Shown in pieces: positions 1 to 8,357 of a stretch of DNA of 64,000 bases. A model generated the notes under the pieces. It saw only the letters and a list, made by a program, of their open reading frames with translations. It was not told where the DNA came from and did no database searches. This DNA comes from an uncultured Flavobacteriaceae bacterium. Lineage in GTDB: Bacteria > Bacteroidota > Bacteroidia > Flavobacteriales > Flavobacteriaceae. The stretch lies in the NCBI GenBank assembly GCA_947494715.1, contig CANLWG010000020.1, positions 32,158 to 96,157 of the forward strand, given 5' to 3'. Within the stretch, counting starts at the first letter, position 1, and each line of letters opens with the position of its first letter. A program made the position numbers and the translations under genes.

Positions 1-945
1 GCCCATTGGGCAATCGAGGCCGCCCTGATTTCACAGAGGGTGAAAGCCCCCATTAAATTGATTTACACTCGTGAAGATGATATGACCGATGGTGTGTACC
101 GTCCTTCTTACCATGCAAAATTTAGAGCTGGTCTTGACGCCAATAACAACCTAATAGCCTTTCATGTAAAAGCCGGGGGTATTCCTGAAAGTCCCTTGGC
201 TGCCAATCGCTTCCCCGCTGGGGCGGTAGATAATTATTTGGCCGAGGATTGGACTATTGACAGCAACCTCACTATTGGCTCCTTTCGCGCACCACGCTCC
301 AATTTTATGGCCAGTGCGGAACAATCTTTTTTGGATGAAGTAGCGGAGGCCATTGGAAAAGACCCTATTGATTTTCGATTAGAATTGTTGGAACGGGCAA
401 AAGAAAATCCTATCGGGGAGAATAATGACTACGAAGCTGACCGTTTGGTCGGAGTGCTCAAGTTGGTCCAGGAAAAGTCAAATTGGGGCACCTCAGAGGC
501 CAATGTCCATCGTGGTGTTTCGGCCTATTTTTGTCATAATTCCTACGCGGCTCAAGTACTTGATTTGGTCATAGAAAACAACAAGCCAGTGGTGCAAAAA
601 GTTACTTGTGCGCTCGACTGTGGTGTTGTCGTCAACCCTGATGGAGCAAAAAATATGGCCGAGGGCGGCATCGTTGATGGGATCGGAAATGCCTTTTATG
701 GGGAACTGACCATTAAAGATGGTGTGCCCGAAAAGAATAACTTCGATACCTATCGAATGATTCGAATGAGCGAATCACCCAAGGAAATCGATGTCCATTT
801 CGTTGAAAATGACATTGACCCTACCGGGTTGGGCGAACCTACTTTCCCACCGATTTTTGCAGCACTTGCCAATGCATTGTACCAAGCAACGGGCAAGCGG
901 TATTACCGTCAGCCTTTTCTTGTTGAAAAACAAGTGGTCGGGTAG
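1..945 (+). CDS. Molybdopterin-dependent oxidoreductase large subunit, isoquinoline 1-oxidoreductase beta type (5' partial)
   Basis: The reading frame is open from base 1, so the start lies outside the window and about 314 C-terminal residues are present. The sequence resembles the molybdenum-cofactor-binding subunit of the xanthine dehydrogenase / isoquinoline 1-oxidoreductase (IorB) family, which hydroxylates aromatic heterocycles or aldehydes in the periplasm. Visible family traits are the segment around VKAPIKLIYTREDDM, the SFRAPRSN stretch, the CGVVVNPDGAKNMAEGG stretch that binds cofactor, and a C-terminal GLGEP motif holding the glutamate expected to be the active-site base. The small 2Fe-2S subunit usually lies next to this gene; it is not downstream here, so it would be upstream and unseen. 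Family assignment is firm; the substrate cannot be told. Confidence 0.85.
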   Translation, partial: AHWAIEAALISQRVKAPIKLIYTREDDMTDGVYRPSYHAKFRAGLDANNNLIAFHVKAGGIPESPLAANRFPAGAVDNYLAEDWTIDSNLTIGSFRAPRSNFMASAEQSFLDEVAEAIGKDPIDFRLELLERAKENPIGENNDYEADRLVGVLKLVQEKSNWGTSEANVHRGVSAYFCHNSYAAQVLDLVIENNKPVVQKVTCALDCGVVVNPDGAKNMAEGGIVDGIGNAFYGELTIKDGVPEKNNFDTYRMIRMSESPKEIDVHFVENDIDPTGLGEPTFPPIFAALANALYQATGKRYYRQPFLVEKQVVG

Positions 946-1191
946 AGCATGAGTTGAAAAGTAGTCCGTAAAACGAATGCTTCATGAGAAACACATTTAG
1001 CCAATAATTGGTGGTCATAGAATATATTGTTAGAGAATATCAAATGATATGATTTAGAATGGTGCAAGAAAAAATAGCAAAATGTTGTACCTGCGTAAAA
1101 AAGCCTCTTAAAAAATTGACAAGCCTACTTCTTGTGCGGACAGACTTCTCCCCACTCCTTCAACTCTTCGGCGAACATACTTGTTCACCAT
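946..1191. other. Intergenic stretch with a probable decayed tRNA-Leu 3' copy
   Basis: No convincing coding sequence lies here. Bases about 1109-1138 resemble 1209-1237, which covers the trailer and the 3' acceptor end of the intact tRNA-Leu gene: both read AAGCCT, then a CTTCTTGTGCGG-like run. This suggests a degraded copy on the minus strand, but the rest of the tRNA is not recognisable. Confidence 0.35.
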
Positions 1192-1219
1192 AAAAAAAGC
1201 TCCCCAAAAAATGGGAAGC
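1192..1219 (-). terminator. Rho-independent terminator of tRNA-Leu
   Basis: Read on the minus strand, GCTTCCCA, a T5 loop and TGGGGAGC form an 8-bp stem with one T-G pair, followed at once by seven T residues. It lies 11 bases past the tRNA 3' end and has the right strand and spacing. Confidence 0.8.
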
Positions 1220-1229
1220 CTTCCTCTTG

Positions 1230-1311
1230 TGCGGGCGGAGAGACTCGAACTCTCACACCTCGCGGCACTAGATCCTAAGTCTAGCGTGTCTACCAATTCC
1301 ACCACGCCCGC
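1230..1311 (-). tRNA. tRNA-Leu (anticodon UAG)
   Basis: The minus strand folds as a class II tRNA. The acceptor stem GCGGGCG pairs perfectly with CGCCCGC, the D-arm reads TGGTGGAATTGGTAGACACG, the anticodon stem is CTAGA/TCTAG, and the loop CTTAGGA gives anticodon TAG. A variable arm is present and the T-loop is GTTCGAGTC. The discriminator base is A and CCA is not encoded. The gene is followed by its own terminator. Confidence 0.97.
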
Positions 1312-1350
1312 ATTATATAATTTGCTTTATGAACTTTTCTTAGGTTTCAC

Positions 1351-1408
1351 CCTAAGTTGAGCGTGCCTGCCTGTCGGCAGACAGGTCTACCAATTCCACC
1401 ACGCCCGC
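1351..1408 (-). pseudogene. tRNA-Leu 5'-half remnant interrupted by a 20-bp palindrome
   Basis: Bases 1386-1408 repeat the first 23 bases of the intact tRNA-Leu gene exactly, and 1351-1365 continue the match into the anticodon arm with changes. A 20-bp palindrome (1366-1385) sits between them inside what was the D-loop region. The 3' half of the tRNA is missing, so no product is expected. The intact gene lies 40 bp away on the same strand, so this is a decayed duplicate. Confidence 0.8.
1366..1385. repeat. 20-bp GC-rich palindromic insertion (CCTGCC...ACAGG)
   Basis: The element reads CCTGCCTGTCGGCAGACAGG, an imperfect palindrome. Removing it restores GCGTG|TCTACC, exactly the sequence of the intact tRNA-Leu D-loop next door, so the ends of the insertion can be placed to the base. 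Related elements lie at 63132 and 63390. Confidence 0.85.
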
Positions 1409-1542
1409 AATCCAATACATTCTTTCACGATTGTATTTCGCAAAAGGATTGCAAATATAAAGTAAAAATCCTATTCCCTAAATAATTCGATATGCAAAAA
1501 ACTTCTTTTTTGTAACTTCGGTTTAAACTCAAGTTCCAGCAA

Positions 1543-2934
1543 ATGGATGATATCACGAACTACATCGAACAAAACAAAGAACGTCTTCTTAATGAACTTA
1601 TCCAACTCCTAAAAATTCCATCCGTAAGTGCGGATTCGGCCTTCTCCCAAGATATCTTCAATATGTCCGAAGCAGTAAAAATAGCCTTGGGGGAAGCCGG
1701 TTGCGACCAGGTAGAAATCTGCGAGACGGAAGGCTACCCTATTGTCTATGGTGAAAAAATAATGGATACCTCCTTGCCCACAATTTTGGTATATGGCCAT
1801 TACGATGTACAACCACCAGACCCTCTGGACCTTTGGAACTCCCCTCCCTTTGAACCTGTTGTTAAGAAAACCGACCTACATCCCAAAGGTGCCATTTTTG
1901 CTCGGGGATCTAGTGACGACAAAGGGCAAATGTATATGCATGTGAAAGCCTTGGAGTTTATGGTAAAGACCAATCAATTGCCGTGTAATGTAAAATTTAT
2001 GATCGAGGGGGAGGAAGAAGTGGGCAGCAATAGTCTTACGACCTTCGTTGCCGAAAACAGGGAAAAACTGGCCAATGACATTATTTTAATATCCGATACG
2101 GGCATGATTGCCCCGGATGTACCTTCCGTCACTACCGGATTGCGCGGACTAAGCTACGTTGAAGTAGAAGTTACGGGGCCCAATCGCGATTTGCATTCCG
2201 GACTTTACGGAGGTGCCGTTGCCAATCCAATCAACATCCTTATCAAAATGGTCGCTTCGCTCCATGATGGGAACAATCATATTACCATTCCCGGATTTTA
2301 TGATAAGGTAGAGGAACTCTCGCAAGGGGAACGAACAGAAATGGCCAAGGCTCCCTTTGATTTGGAGGAATATAAAAGTGCGCTGGAAATTGAAGCCGTT
2401 TACGGTGAAGAGGGATTTACTACCAATGAACGGAATTCCATTAGGCCAACGCTGGATGTAAACGGTATATGGGGTGGCTACATAGGCGAAGGTGCTAAAA
2501 CCGTAATAGCAAGTAAGGCCTACGCTAAGATTTCCATGCGATTGGTGCCCCACCAAGACTGGAAGGAAATCACTGAGCTTTTCAGTAACCATTTTAAAAG
2601 CATCGCCCCTAAGGGTGTACGAGTAAAAGTCACGCCACATCATGGGGGCCAGGCATATGTAATGCCCATAGATCATACAGGATACAAGGCCGCGGCAAAA
2701 GCCTATGAGACCTCTTTTGGAAAACCTCCGGTTCCGCAAAGAGGCGGAGGCAGTATCCCAATCGTTGCCTTGTTTGAAAAGGAGCTAAAAAGCAAGACGG
2801 TTCTTATGGGGTTTGGTCTGGATAGTGATGCCATTCATTCCCCAAATGAACATTTTGGGGTTTGGAACTACCTCAAAGGTATTGAGACCATACCCTATTT
2901 TTATAAGTATTTTACGGAAATGAACAAAAAGTAA
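1543..2934 (+). CDS. M20 family metallo-dipeptidase
   Basis: This 463-residue cytoplasmic protein belongs to the M20 peptidase family, which uses two zinc ions to cleave dipeptides or remove C-terminal residues. The metal and catalytic signatures are all present: GHYDVQ (His86, Asp88), RGSSDDKGQ (around Asp125/126), the EGEEEVGS run with the catalytic glutamate near residue 158, and a late SIPIV...AIHSPNE segment that supplies the last ligand. The dimerisation domain lies in the middle of the protein (about 200-360). The start ATG at 1543 is the first in frame and places the N-terminal helix as in other M20 dipeptidases. It stands alone, with no operon partner. Exact substrate is unknown. Confidence 0.93.
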   Translation: MDDITNYIEQNKERLLNELIQLLKIPSVSADSAFSQDIFNMSEAVKIALGEAGCDQVEICETEGYPIVYGEKIMDTSLPTILVYGHYDVQPPDPLDLWNSPPFEPVVKKTDLHPKGAIFARGSSDDKGQMYMHVKALEFMVKTNQLPCNVKFMIEGEEEVGSNSLTTFVAENREKLANDIILISDTGMIAPDVPSVTTGLRGLSYVEVEVTGPNRDLHSGLYGGAVANPINILIKMVASLHDGNNHITIPGFYDKVEELSQGERTEMAKAPFDLEEYKSALEIEAVYGEEGFTTNERNSIRPTLDVNGIWGGYIGEGAKTVIASKAYAKISMRLVPHQDWKEITELFSNHFKSIAPKGVRVKVTPHHGGQAYVMPIDHTGYKAAAKAYETSFGKPPVPQRGGGSIPIVALFEKELKSKTVLMGFGLDSDAIHSPNEHFGVWNYLKGIETIPYFYKYFTEMNKK

Positions 2935-3001
2935 GTTTCTTACTCGAGAAACAGTGAGGCAGGCTACGCGACTTTAAACATAGGCAAAATCAAAATTGAG
3001 A

Positions 3002-3033
3002 ATTGGAGGTTTGACCTCTATAAATTAATTTTG
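3002..3033 (+). promoter_or_regulatory. Promoter of the first blaI-blaR1 operon
   Basis: A TAATTTTG -7 element (3026-3033) matches the Bacteroidota consensus TAnnTTTG. A TTG -33 element lies at 3003-3005, about 20 bases upstream. The predicted start point, about 3040, falls inside the first of the operators that follow, so a bound repressor would block initiation. Confidence 0.5.
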
Positions 3034-3035
3034 TC

Positions 3036-3097
3036 TCTACATTTGTAGAATTACAATATTTATTCTATGTTTGTAGAAATAATTCTAATTCCGTAGA
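3036..3097. promoter_or_regulatory. Three tandem BlaI-type operators (TCTA-N6-TAGA)
   Basis: Three 14-bp inverted repeats lie between the promoter and the start of the BlaI gene: 3036-3049 (TCTACATTTGTAGA), 3064-3077 (TCTATGTTTGTAGA) and 3084-3097 (TCTAATTCCGTAGA). The first contains TACA-N2-TGTA, the core seen in BlaI/MecI operators. Centres are 28 and 20 bp apart. Their position suggests autoregulation of the operon by the 3101 gene. Confidence 0.8.
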
Positions 3098-3100
3098 ACA

Positions 3101-3466
3101 ATGCAATTGACAAAAGCCGAGGAGGAACTTATGAATATGCTCTGGAAGCTTAAAAAAGCTTTCATGAAAGATTTGCTGGATGCGTACCCAGAACCTAAAC
3201 CTGCGACGACCACCGTAGCTACTCTTTTAAAACGGATGACGGACAAAGGTTTTGTGGCCTATACCTCTTTTGGACGGTCCCGGGAATATTATCCCACGGT
3301 AAAGAAAAAGGATTATTTCTCCAGACATGTGAACGGACTGATCAAAAACTTTTTCAACGACAGTCCAGGCCAATTTGCATCATTCTTTACCCAGGAAACG
3401 GGACTTAGCAAGGAAGAATTAGAGGACTTAAAGAAATTGATAGACCAGGAAATAAAAAAGAAGTAG
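3101..3466 (+). CDS. BlaI/MecI/CopY family transcriptional repressor (first copy)
   Basis: The 121-residue protein has the BlaI/MecI/CopY layout: an N-terminal winged helix (about 1-75, including the QLTKAEEELMNMLW start and the TTTVATLLKRMTDKGFV recognition region) and a short C-terminal dimerisation helix. BlaI-type repressors hold cell-wall-stress genes off until cut or released after a signal from their membrane partner. The BlaR1-like gene begins two bases after the stop codon, so the two are translated together. Three inverted repeats directly upstream are the likely operators. In the Bacteroidota these pairs occur in many copies and often do not control a true beta-lactamase, so the inducer is open. 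Confidence 0.92.
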   Translation: MQLTKAEEELMNMLWKLKKAFMKDLLDAYPEPKPATTTVATLLKRMTDKGFVAYTSFGRSREYYPTVKKKDYFSRHVNGLIKNFFNDSPGQFASFFTQETGLSKEELEDLKKLIDQEIKKK

Positions 3467-3468
3467 TT

Positions 3469-5319
3469 ATGTTGGTATACATTTTAAAGTCGAGTGCATG
3501 TCTCGCCCTTTTTCTGCTTTTCTACAAAATCTTTTTGGAACGGGAAAAAATGCACGTTTTTAAACGCTTTTACCTATTGATGTCTTTGGTATTGGCCTTT
3601 GCCATTCCTTCTATCACCTTTACGGAATACGTTGAAATTAACTCTGGGAGTACAGAAATTCCAATGGGAATTAATTCCAATGTTCAAGAAGCATCCCAAA
3701 CAATTTCATCAGATTTGAGTGTTTTGAACATTCCTTTGCTCCTTTGGACAATCTATCTGTTGGGCGTATTATTTTTTGCTTTCCGATTTGTAAAGAATCT
3801 ATTCAGGGTTATTCACCGCATACGTAGCAATTCCAAATTCAAGATGGAGCATAGTATTTATGTACTACTCTGGGAAAAAATTGTGCCGCACACATTTTTC
3901 AACTACATCTTCTTAAGCAAGTCAAAATATGAGACTCAACTGATTCCAAAGGAAGTACTATTGCATGAGGAAACACACGCCAAACAAATGCATAGTTTAG
4001 ATGTTCTTTTCATTGAGGCTTTGCACATTATCTTTTGGTTCAACCCATTACTTTTTCTTGTAAAGGATGCCATTAGATTGAATCATGAATTTTTAGCTGA
4101 TCAAGCCGTTTTAAACCATGGGGCATCTTCTCCCTCTTATCAAAACATTCTTTTGGCCTTTACCTCACCCGCAAGCTACGGAAACCACCAGCCATCTATA
4201 GCCAATGCCATTAATTATTCATCAATCCGTCTGAACGTACTCGGTAAGAAATTTGAATTTATGAGTCCGTACAGGCAGGTCAAAAAACGATTTACGATCA
4301 TGAAAAAACAAACATCAAAACAAATTATTTTGCTCAAGAGCATTCTGCTGCTTCCATTGCTGATATTATCGCTTTACAGTTTTAGTGGTAAAAAGGTAAT
4401 TCTTACTGAAAACCCTGATTCCGAACTATCCCAAATAGATAGTATCCGAGAAAATGTAACATTGGATATGCTCAAAGAATATAACATTTTGGCCCAAAAA
4501 CACAATGATGTGTCCATGGACGAACGAGATGTAAAAAGAGAGGATATACTACGTATGGAACATATTTACCATCGGATGTCTAAAGCTCAGAAAAATGAAT
4601 CCAAGCCTCTTCCCAGATATGCCGACCCCCTACAGGAATCACAAGAAGGTGCTACTAAAGAACAAGTTGCGGAATACAATGCCTTGGCCCATAAATACAA
4701 TGCAATGATCGAAGCGGAGGAAAACATCTTCATCAAAAAGTCCGACGTAGAACTTTTGGAATACCTGCACAGTATCATGACCGAAGATCAAAAAAGCACG
4801 GCGGAACCTTTTCCAGATTTTCCAGAGCCACCCGAACCGCCTGCACCACCAGTACATGAAGTAATAGAAATACAGGAAGAAGTAGAAAAGCTGGCTGCCT
4901 TGATGACGGAAAAGGAGATAGAAGTAAGACAGCAAAGGACCGAAATGAAGGAGATGGAAATTGAGATGGAAAAACAGGAGGTGCAAATGAAAGAACAGGT
5001 TATCGCATTGGAAAAACAGGACAAATTGATGGAAAAGGAATCCCTGGAATTGCAAGAACAGGTCCTCAAGATGGAAAAGCAGGCTAGAAAAATGGAACGA
5101 GGCGTTCCGGCTCCACCCCCCCCACCAGAACCAGAATCGCCCTTGGAATTTGTCCAAAAAATGAAGAAAAAGAACGCCCTCTTTTATCACGAAGGAAAAA
5201 AGATATCCGCTGACCAAGCCATTGAGCTATTAAAAAATAGCAATGATGTTAACATTAATTCCAAAGGTTCAAAAGGAAAGAGGCCTATCATAGAAATATC
5301 CACCGGCCCTTCCCAATAA
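3469..5319 (+). CDS. BlaR1-like M56 sensor metalloprotease with long coiled-coil tail
   Basis: The 616-residue membrane protein is an M56 peptidase of the BlaR1 type. Transmembrane segments fall near residues 1-22, 33-50 and 90-110. The zinc motif HEETH is at 166-170, with a later NHEFLAD (Glu207) as probable third ligand, and a further membrane segment lies near 288-306. The outer part is unusual: instead of a penicillin-binding domain it has two proline-rich patches and, between them, a long E/K/M/Q-rich coiled coil (about 460-545), ending in a short basic tail. The family senses an outer signal and cleaves the BlaI repressor. Without a penicillin-binding domain, direct beta-lactam sensing is not supported. 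It overlaps no gene and is followed by the beta-lactamase-family gene after 26 bp. Confidence 0.88.
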   Translation: MLVYILKSSACLALFLLFYKIFLEREKMHVFKRFYLLMSLVLAFAIPSITFTEYVEINSGSTEIPMGINSNVQEASQTISSDLSVLNIPLLLWTIYLLGVLFFAFRFVKNLFRVIHRIRSNSKFKMEHSIYVLLWEKIVPHTFFNYIFLSKSKYETQLIPKEVLLHEETHAKQMHSLDVLFIEALHIIFWFNPLLFLVKDAIRLNHEFLADQAVLNHGASSPSYQNILLAFTSPASYGNHQPSIANAINYSSIRLNVLGKKFEFMSPYRQVKKRFTIMKKQTSKQIILLKSILLLPLLILSLYSFSGKKVILTENPDSELSQIDSIRENVTLDMLKEYNILAQKHNDVSMDERDVKREDILRMEHIYHRMSKAQKNESKPLPRYADPLQESQEGATKEQVAEYNALAHKYNAMIEAEENIFIKKSDVELLEYLHSIMTEDQKSTAEPFPDFPEPPEPPAPPVHEVIEIQEEVEKLAALMTEKEIEVRQQRTEMKEMEIEMEKQEVQMKEQVIALEKQDKLMEKESLELQEQVLKMEKQARKMERGVPAPPPPPEPESPLEFVQKMKKKNALFYHEGKKISADQAIELLKNSNDVNINSKGSKGKRPIIEISTGPSQ

Positions 5320-5345
5320 TACATTAATTTCCATATCATCCCATT

Positions 5346-6449
5346 ATGATTTTGACAATAACGAAAACATTGTCCTGGATAACTACATTCCTATTTCTCT
5401 GGGCAGGCAATCCCAACATTAAGGACCATATACTTAAACCAAACCTATTCCATTCGAATAAGAATTTGGAAAAGTATCTACAATCATTAGAGCAGAAGGG
5501 GTTTTCTGGAACCATTCTAGTAGCCCAAAAAGGGGAAATCATCGCGCACCTTGCCTATGGCATGCGCAATAAATCCGAAGGGCTAAAAAATCAAAAAAGC
5601 ACCATTTTCGATATCGGTTCCGTTACAAAACAATTTACCGCAGCCGCTATCTTAAAGTTGGAGATGCAAGGAAAACTGTCCGTAGATGACCCAATTTCAA
5701 AATACTTTGTCGGAATACCCAGAGATAAAAAAGAGATTACTATCCATCAGCTTTTAACACATACCTCCGGTCTGGTAGCAAGTGTCGGTAACGATTATGA
5801 AGAAATCAGTGAGAAGGATTTCCTAAATCGGGTCTTCGCATTGGAACTGAAATCGCCTGTAGGCCAAAAATTCCGCTACTCCAATGTGGGTTATAGCTTG
5901 TTGAGTATCATAATCGAGAAGGTAAGCGGCATGGGTTATGAAGCCTACCTCAACGAAGCACTTTTTAATCCGGCCGGAATGCAAAATACCGGCTATATAC
6001 TCCCTTCCTGGGATTCCAATTCCATTGCAAAAGGATATTCAAAAAAGAAGGAGCATAAAAAACCCAATGAAGAGCATTGGGACGAAGATGGACCTTTTCT
6101 GAACCTTAAGGGAAATGGCGGAATCCTGTCCAATACCGAAGATCTATTTAAATGGCATACCGCACTTTTAAGCAATGATGTATTGGACGAAAAAGCTAAT
6201 GAAAAGTACTTCTACCCCCATACACCAGAAGATGCAAGTGGAGAATCCTTTTATGCCTATGGTTGGGTAAATATGCCTTTGGGCCCGAACAAAACTGCAA
6301 TTTGGCATAATGGCGGCAACGGTATATTCTTTGCAGACTTTTGGCGATTTGAAGAAGAAGACATTGCCGTCATTGTCCTATCCAATAAGTATAGAAGAGG
6401 TAAGGACGATATCATCGCCGAAAAAATTTCAGGAATCATTTTAGAATAA
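5346..6449 (+). CDS. Serine beta-lactamase/penicillin-binding-protein-like hydrolase
   Basis: The 367-residue protein belongs to the class C beta-lactamase / DD-peptidase-like superfamily. The nucleophile motif is SVTK (Ser92-Lys95), the second motif is YSN (Tyr178-Asn180), and the third is HNGG (321-324), standing in for the KTG box as in esterase-like members. A hydrophobic N-terminus (about 8-20) suggests export. The gene follows the BlaI and BlaR1-like genes on the same strand with a 26-bp gap, so it is probably the controlled output gene. Whether it destroys beta-lactams, trims peptidoglycan or acts as an esterase cannot be told; many relatives have no lactamase activity. Confidence 0.88.
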   Translation: MILTITKTLSWITTFLFLWAGNPNIKDHILKPNLFHSNKNLEKYLQSLEQKGFSGTILVAQKGEIIAHLAYGMRNKSEGLKNQKSTIFDIGSVTKQFTAAAILKLEMQGKLSVDDPISKYFVGIPRDKKEITIHQLLTHTSGLVASVGNDYEEISEKDFLNRVFALELKSPVGQKFRYSNVGYSLLSIIIEKVSGMGYEAYLNEALFNPAGMQNTGYILPSWDSNSIAKGYSKKKEHKKPNEEHWDEDGPFLNLKGNGGILSNTEDLFKWHTALLSNDVLDEKANEKYFYPHTPEDASGESFYAYGWVNMPLGPNKTAIWHNGGNGIFFADFWRFEEEDIAVIVLSNKYRRGKDDIIAEKISGIILE

Positions 6450-6453
6450 TACG

Positions 6454-8169
6454 ATGATGGTAAGCGTAATTTTCCGTTTGTTCTTTTCCAGTATCCTTTG
6501 CTATTGCACAGTTAGGGCACAAGAATCGTCTCTCAACATTTCGGAGCCCTATGGCAATTATGAAGTAGGATTTCAAACATGGAATACCTTTGATAAATCC
6601 CGAAGTTTTTCTTTTGATATAAACCGCCCCGGCATGGATCCGGACAAAACCATTTTCAGGCCAATTCAAATATGTGTTTGGTATCCTGCAGAAGCCAGTG
6701 GCAAAAGCCCAATGAAATATGAGGAATATTTCTTTCTAATGGCCAATGAGACAGGAAAAATAGATTTGTCGAAGACCGCCAAGGACAGTCTGTTGAACAA
6801 TTTTCTTAAAACCGAGCAGGTGGATCTGAAAATTCTTGAAAAGGAACTAAAGGTGAACATGCGGGCCATAAAGGACGCAACCCACACCGTGACTCAAAAG
6901 TTTCCAGTACTGATTTATGGTCCAAGCTGGTCGTCATCAGCTTATGAAAATACACTACTGAGCGAATTCTTGGCAAGTCATGGCTATGTTGTAATCTCTA
7001 GCCCAAGCGTGGGCCCGGAAAAACGGGATATGCCCATTTCCAGAATTGGCGTAGAAACCCAAGGCCGGGATATGGAATTTCTATTTAGCATTTTGGATAC
7101 GCTACCCAATGCCGATACAGATAGGGTAGCCATAGCCGGATTTAGCTTGGGTGGATTCTCCAACATACTGATGATGGCCCGAAATTCTTCGGTAGATGCC
7201 TGGATCGGTATCGACCCCAGCATTCATGAGGCCTATGATTTCTTTGAGGATTCACCTTATGAGGACTATAGACGTTTTTCAAAACCCACATTGTTCATCA
7301 ATTCCTTGGGTTATATGAACGAACTTCCCTTTTATGATAAATTGATTTACAGCGATGCCTATATGGTCAACCTACCCCAATTGGAACACACAGATCTAGC
7401 TTCCCAATTCATAAAGCTTTTTGGCTCAAATGACACGAAAGAAAATGTGGCCGTAAAAGTGAAGGGCTATAACCTTATGACCAAGTATATATTGGCCTTT
7501 CTGAATGGAGTATTCAGGGATAAGCTCGATTATTCGGACATGACCCAGCAATACTTCGATCCAAGTAAAATAGATACTTCCTTTTTACAAATAAAAACCA
7601 AAAAAGGACTGCCCAAAGTAGATGTGCTTTTTGACCGATATAAGAATAGTAAAGGAAAAGGCCTGATTCCTTTTTTGAATTCAACAGTATCCAGAGAGCG
7701 GAATATGATTTATCCCGAAGCTGACCTACAAAAACTAATCTATCTTGCAGCACAAAATGATTTGTCACGGACCTCAAAAGAATTGATGGCCTGGTACCAA
7801 TCCAAATACAAGACAGCCTTTCACGGCAGGGTTTTGAAACATGTCACTTTTGACCAAATGTTGGAACTATTTTTGGAAGTGTACCGGACCAATGAAAAGT
7901 GCGACTTTGACTATTACCAATTGAACCATACAGCTCAATTATTGTCCATGGGGGGAAACGGTGAGGAGTCACTTAAATACTTCATTCTGAATACCCAACT
8001 GCATCCAAAGAATTACCAAGCCTATTTCAATCTGGGCATTGGATATTTTAGAATGGACGATTTTGACAAGGCCCGAATCAATTTTAAAAAATGTCTGGAA
8101 TTAAATCCGGATGAACGGTTCAAAGGTCTGGCCAACGATTTTCTTTCCAAATCGCAGGGCAAGAAGTAA
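6454..8169 (+). CDS. Secreted alpha/beta hydrolase with C-terminal TPR
   Basis: The 571-residue protein starts with a signal peptide (MMVSVIFRLFFSSILCYC...). An alpha/beta hydrolase core of the acetylhydrolase/dienelactone-hydrolase-like kind follows, with the nucleophile elbow GFSLGG near residue 230. The C-terminal part (about 490-565) carries TPR-like helices (NYQAYFNLGIGYFRMDDFDKA...). Only 4 bp separate it from the beta-lactamase-family gene, so it is the fourth gene of the BlaI-led operon. The pairing of a lipase-like core and TPR suggests a periplasmic enzyme that works within a complex. The substrate is unknown. Confidence 0.75.
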   Translation: MMVSVIFRLFFSSILCYCTVRAQESSLNISEPYGNYEVGFQTWNTFDKSRSFSFDINRPGMDPDKTIFRPIQICVWYPAEASGKSPMKYEEYFFLMANETGKIDLSKTAKDSLLNNFLKTEQVDLKILEKELKVNMRAIKDATHTVTQKFPVLIYGPSWSSSAYENTLLSEFLASHGYVVISSPSVGPEKRDMPISRIGVETQGRDMEFLFSILDTLPNADTDRVAIAGFSLGGFSNILMMARNSSVDAWIGIDPSIHEAYDFFEDSPYEDYRRFSKPTLFINSLGYMNELPFYDKLIYSDAYMVNLPQLEHTDLASQFIKLFGSNDTKENVAVKVKGYNLMTKYILAFLNGVFRDKLDYSDMTQQYFDPSKIDTSFLQIKTKKGLPKVDVLFDRYKNSKGKGLIPFLNSTVSRERNMIYPEADLQKLIYLAAQNDLSRTSKELMAWYQSKYKTAFHGRVLKHVTFDQMLELFLEVYRTNEKCDFDYYQLNHTAQLLSMGGNGEESLKYFILNTQLHPKNYQAYFNLGIGYFRMDDFDKARINFKKCLELNPDERFKGLANDFLSKSQGKK

Positions 8170-8357
8170 AAAAACACATATACGGCCATTATAGTTAATA
8201 TGGGGAACAGATGTGTTCCTGAGATACCTCCTAACCTTTTTCTTAAAAAGCCTATGGAATGGTATCTCAACAACCAGAATTATTTATTATCCTGGAACAA
8301 ATCGAAACCTAAAATAGATAGTTTGTCGAAAACGATGTGAAATTAGCAGCTATGGTT

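Noticed and set aside
1351..1408. A second tRNA-Leu gene
   Set aside because: Only the 5' half is present and it is interrupted by a palindrome, so it cannot fold as a tRNA.
2149..2739. A 196-codon antisense frame inside the M20 dipeptidase gene
   Set aside because: The sense strand encodes a complete, well conserved enzyme; the antisense product has no known features.
4639..5217. A 192-codon antisense frame rich in Phe and Leu
   Set aside because: It is the mirror of the Glu/Lys-rich coiled coil of the M56 gene; such repeats leave the opposite strand free of stops.
3469..5319. BlaR1 as a direct beta-lactam receptor
   Set aside because: No penicillin-binding motifs (SxxK, YxN, KTG) are found in its outer domain; only the M56 protease part is shared with BlaR1.
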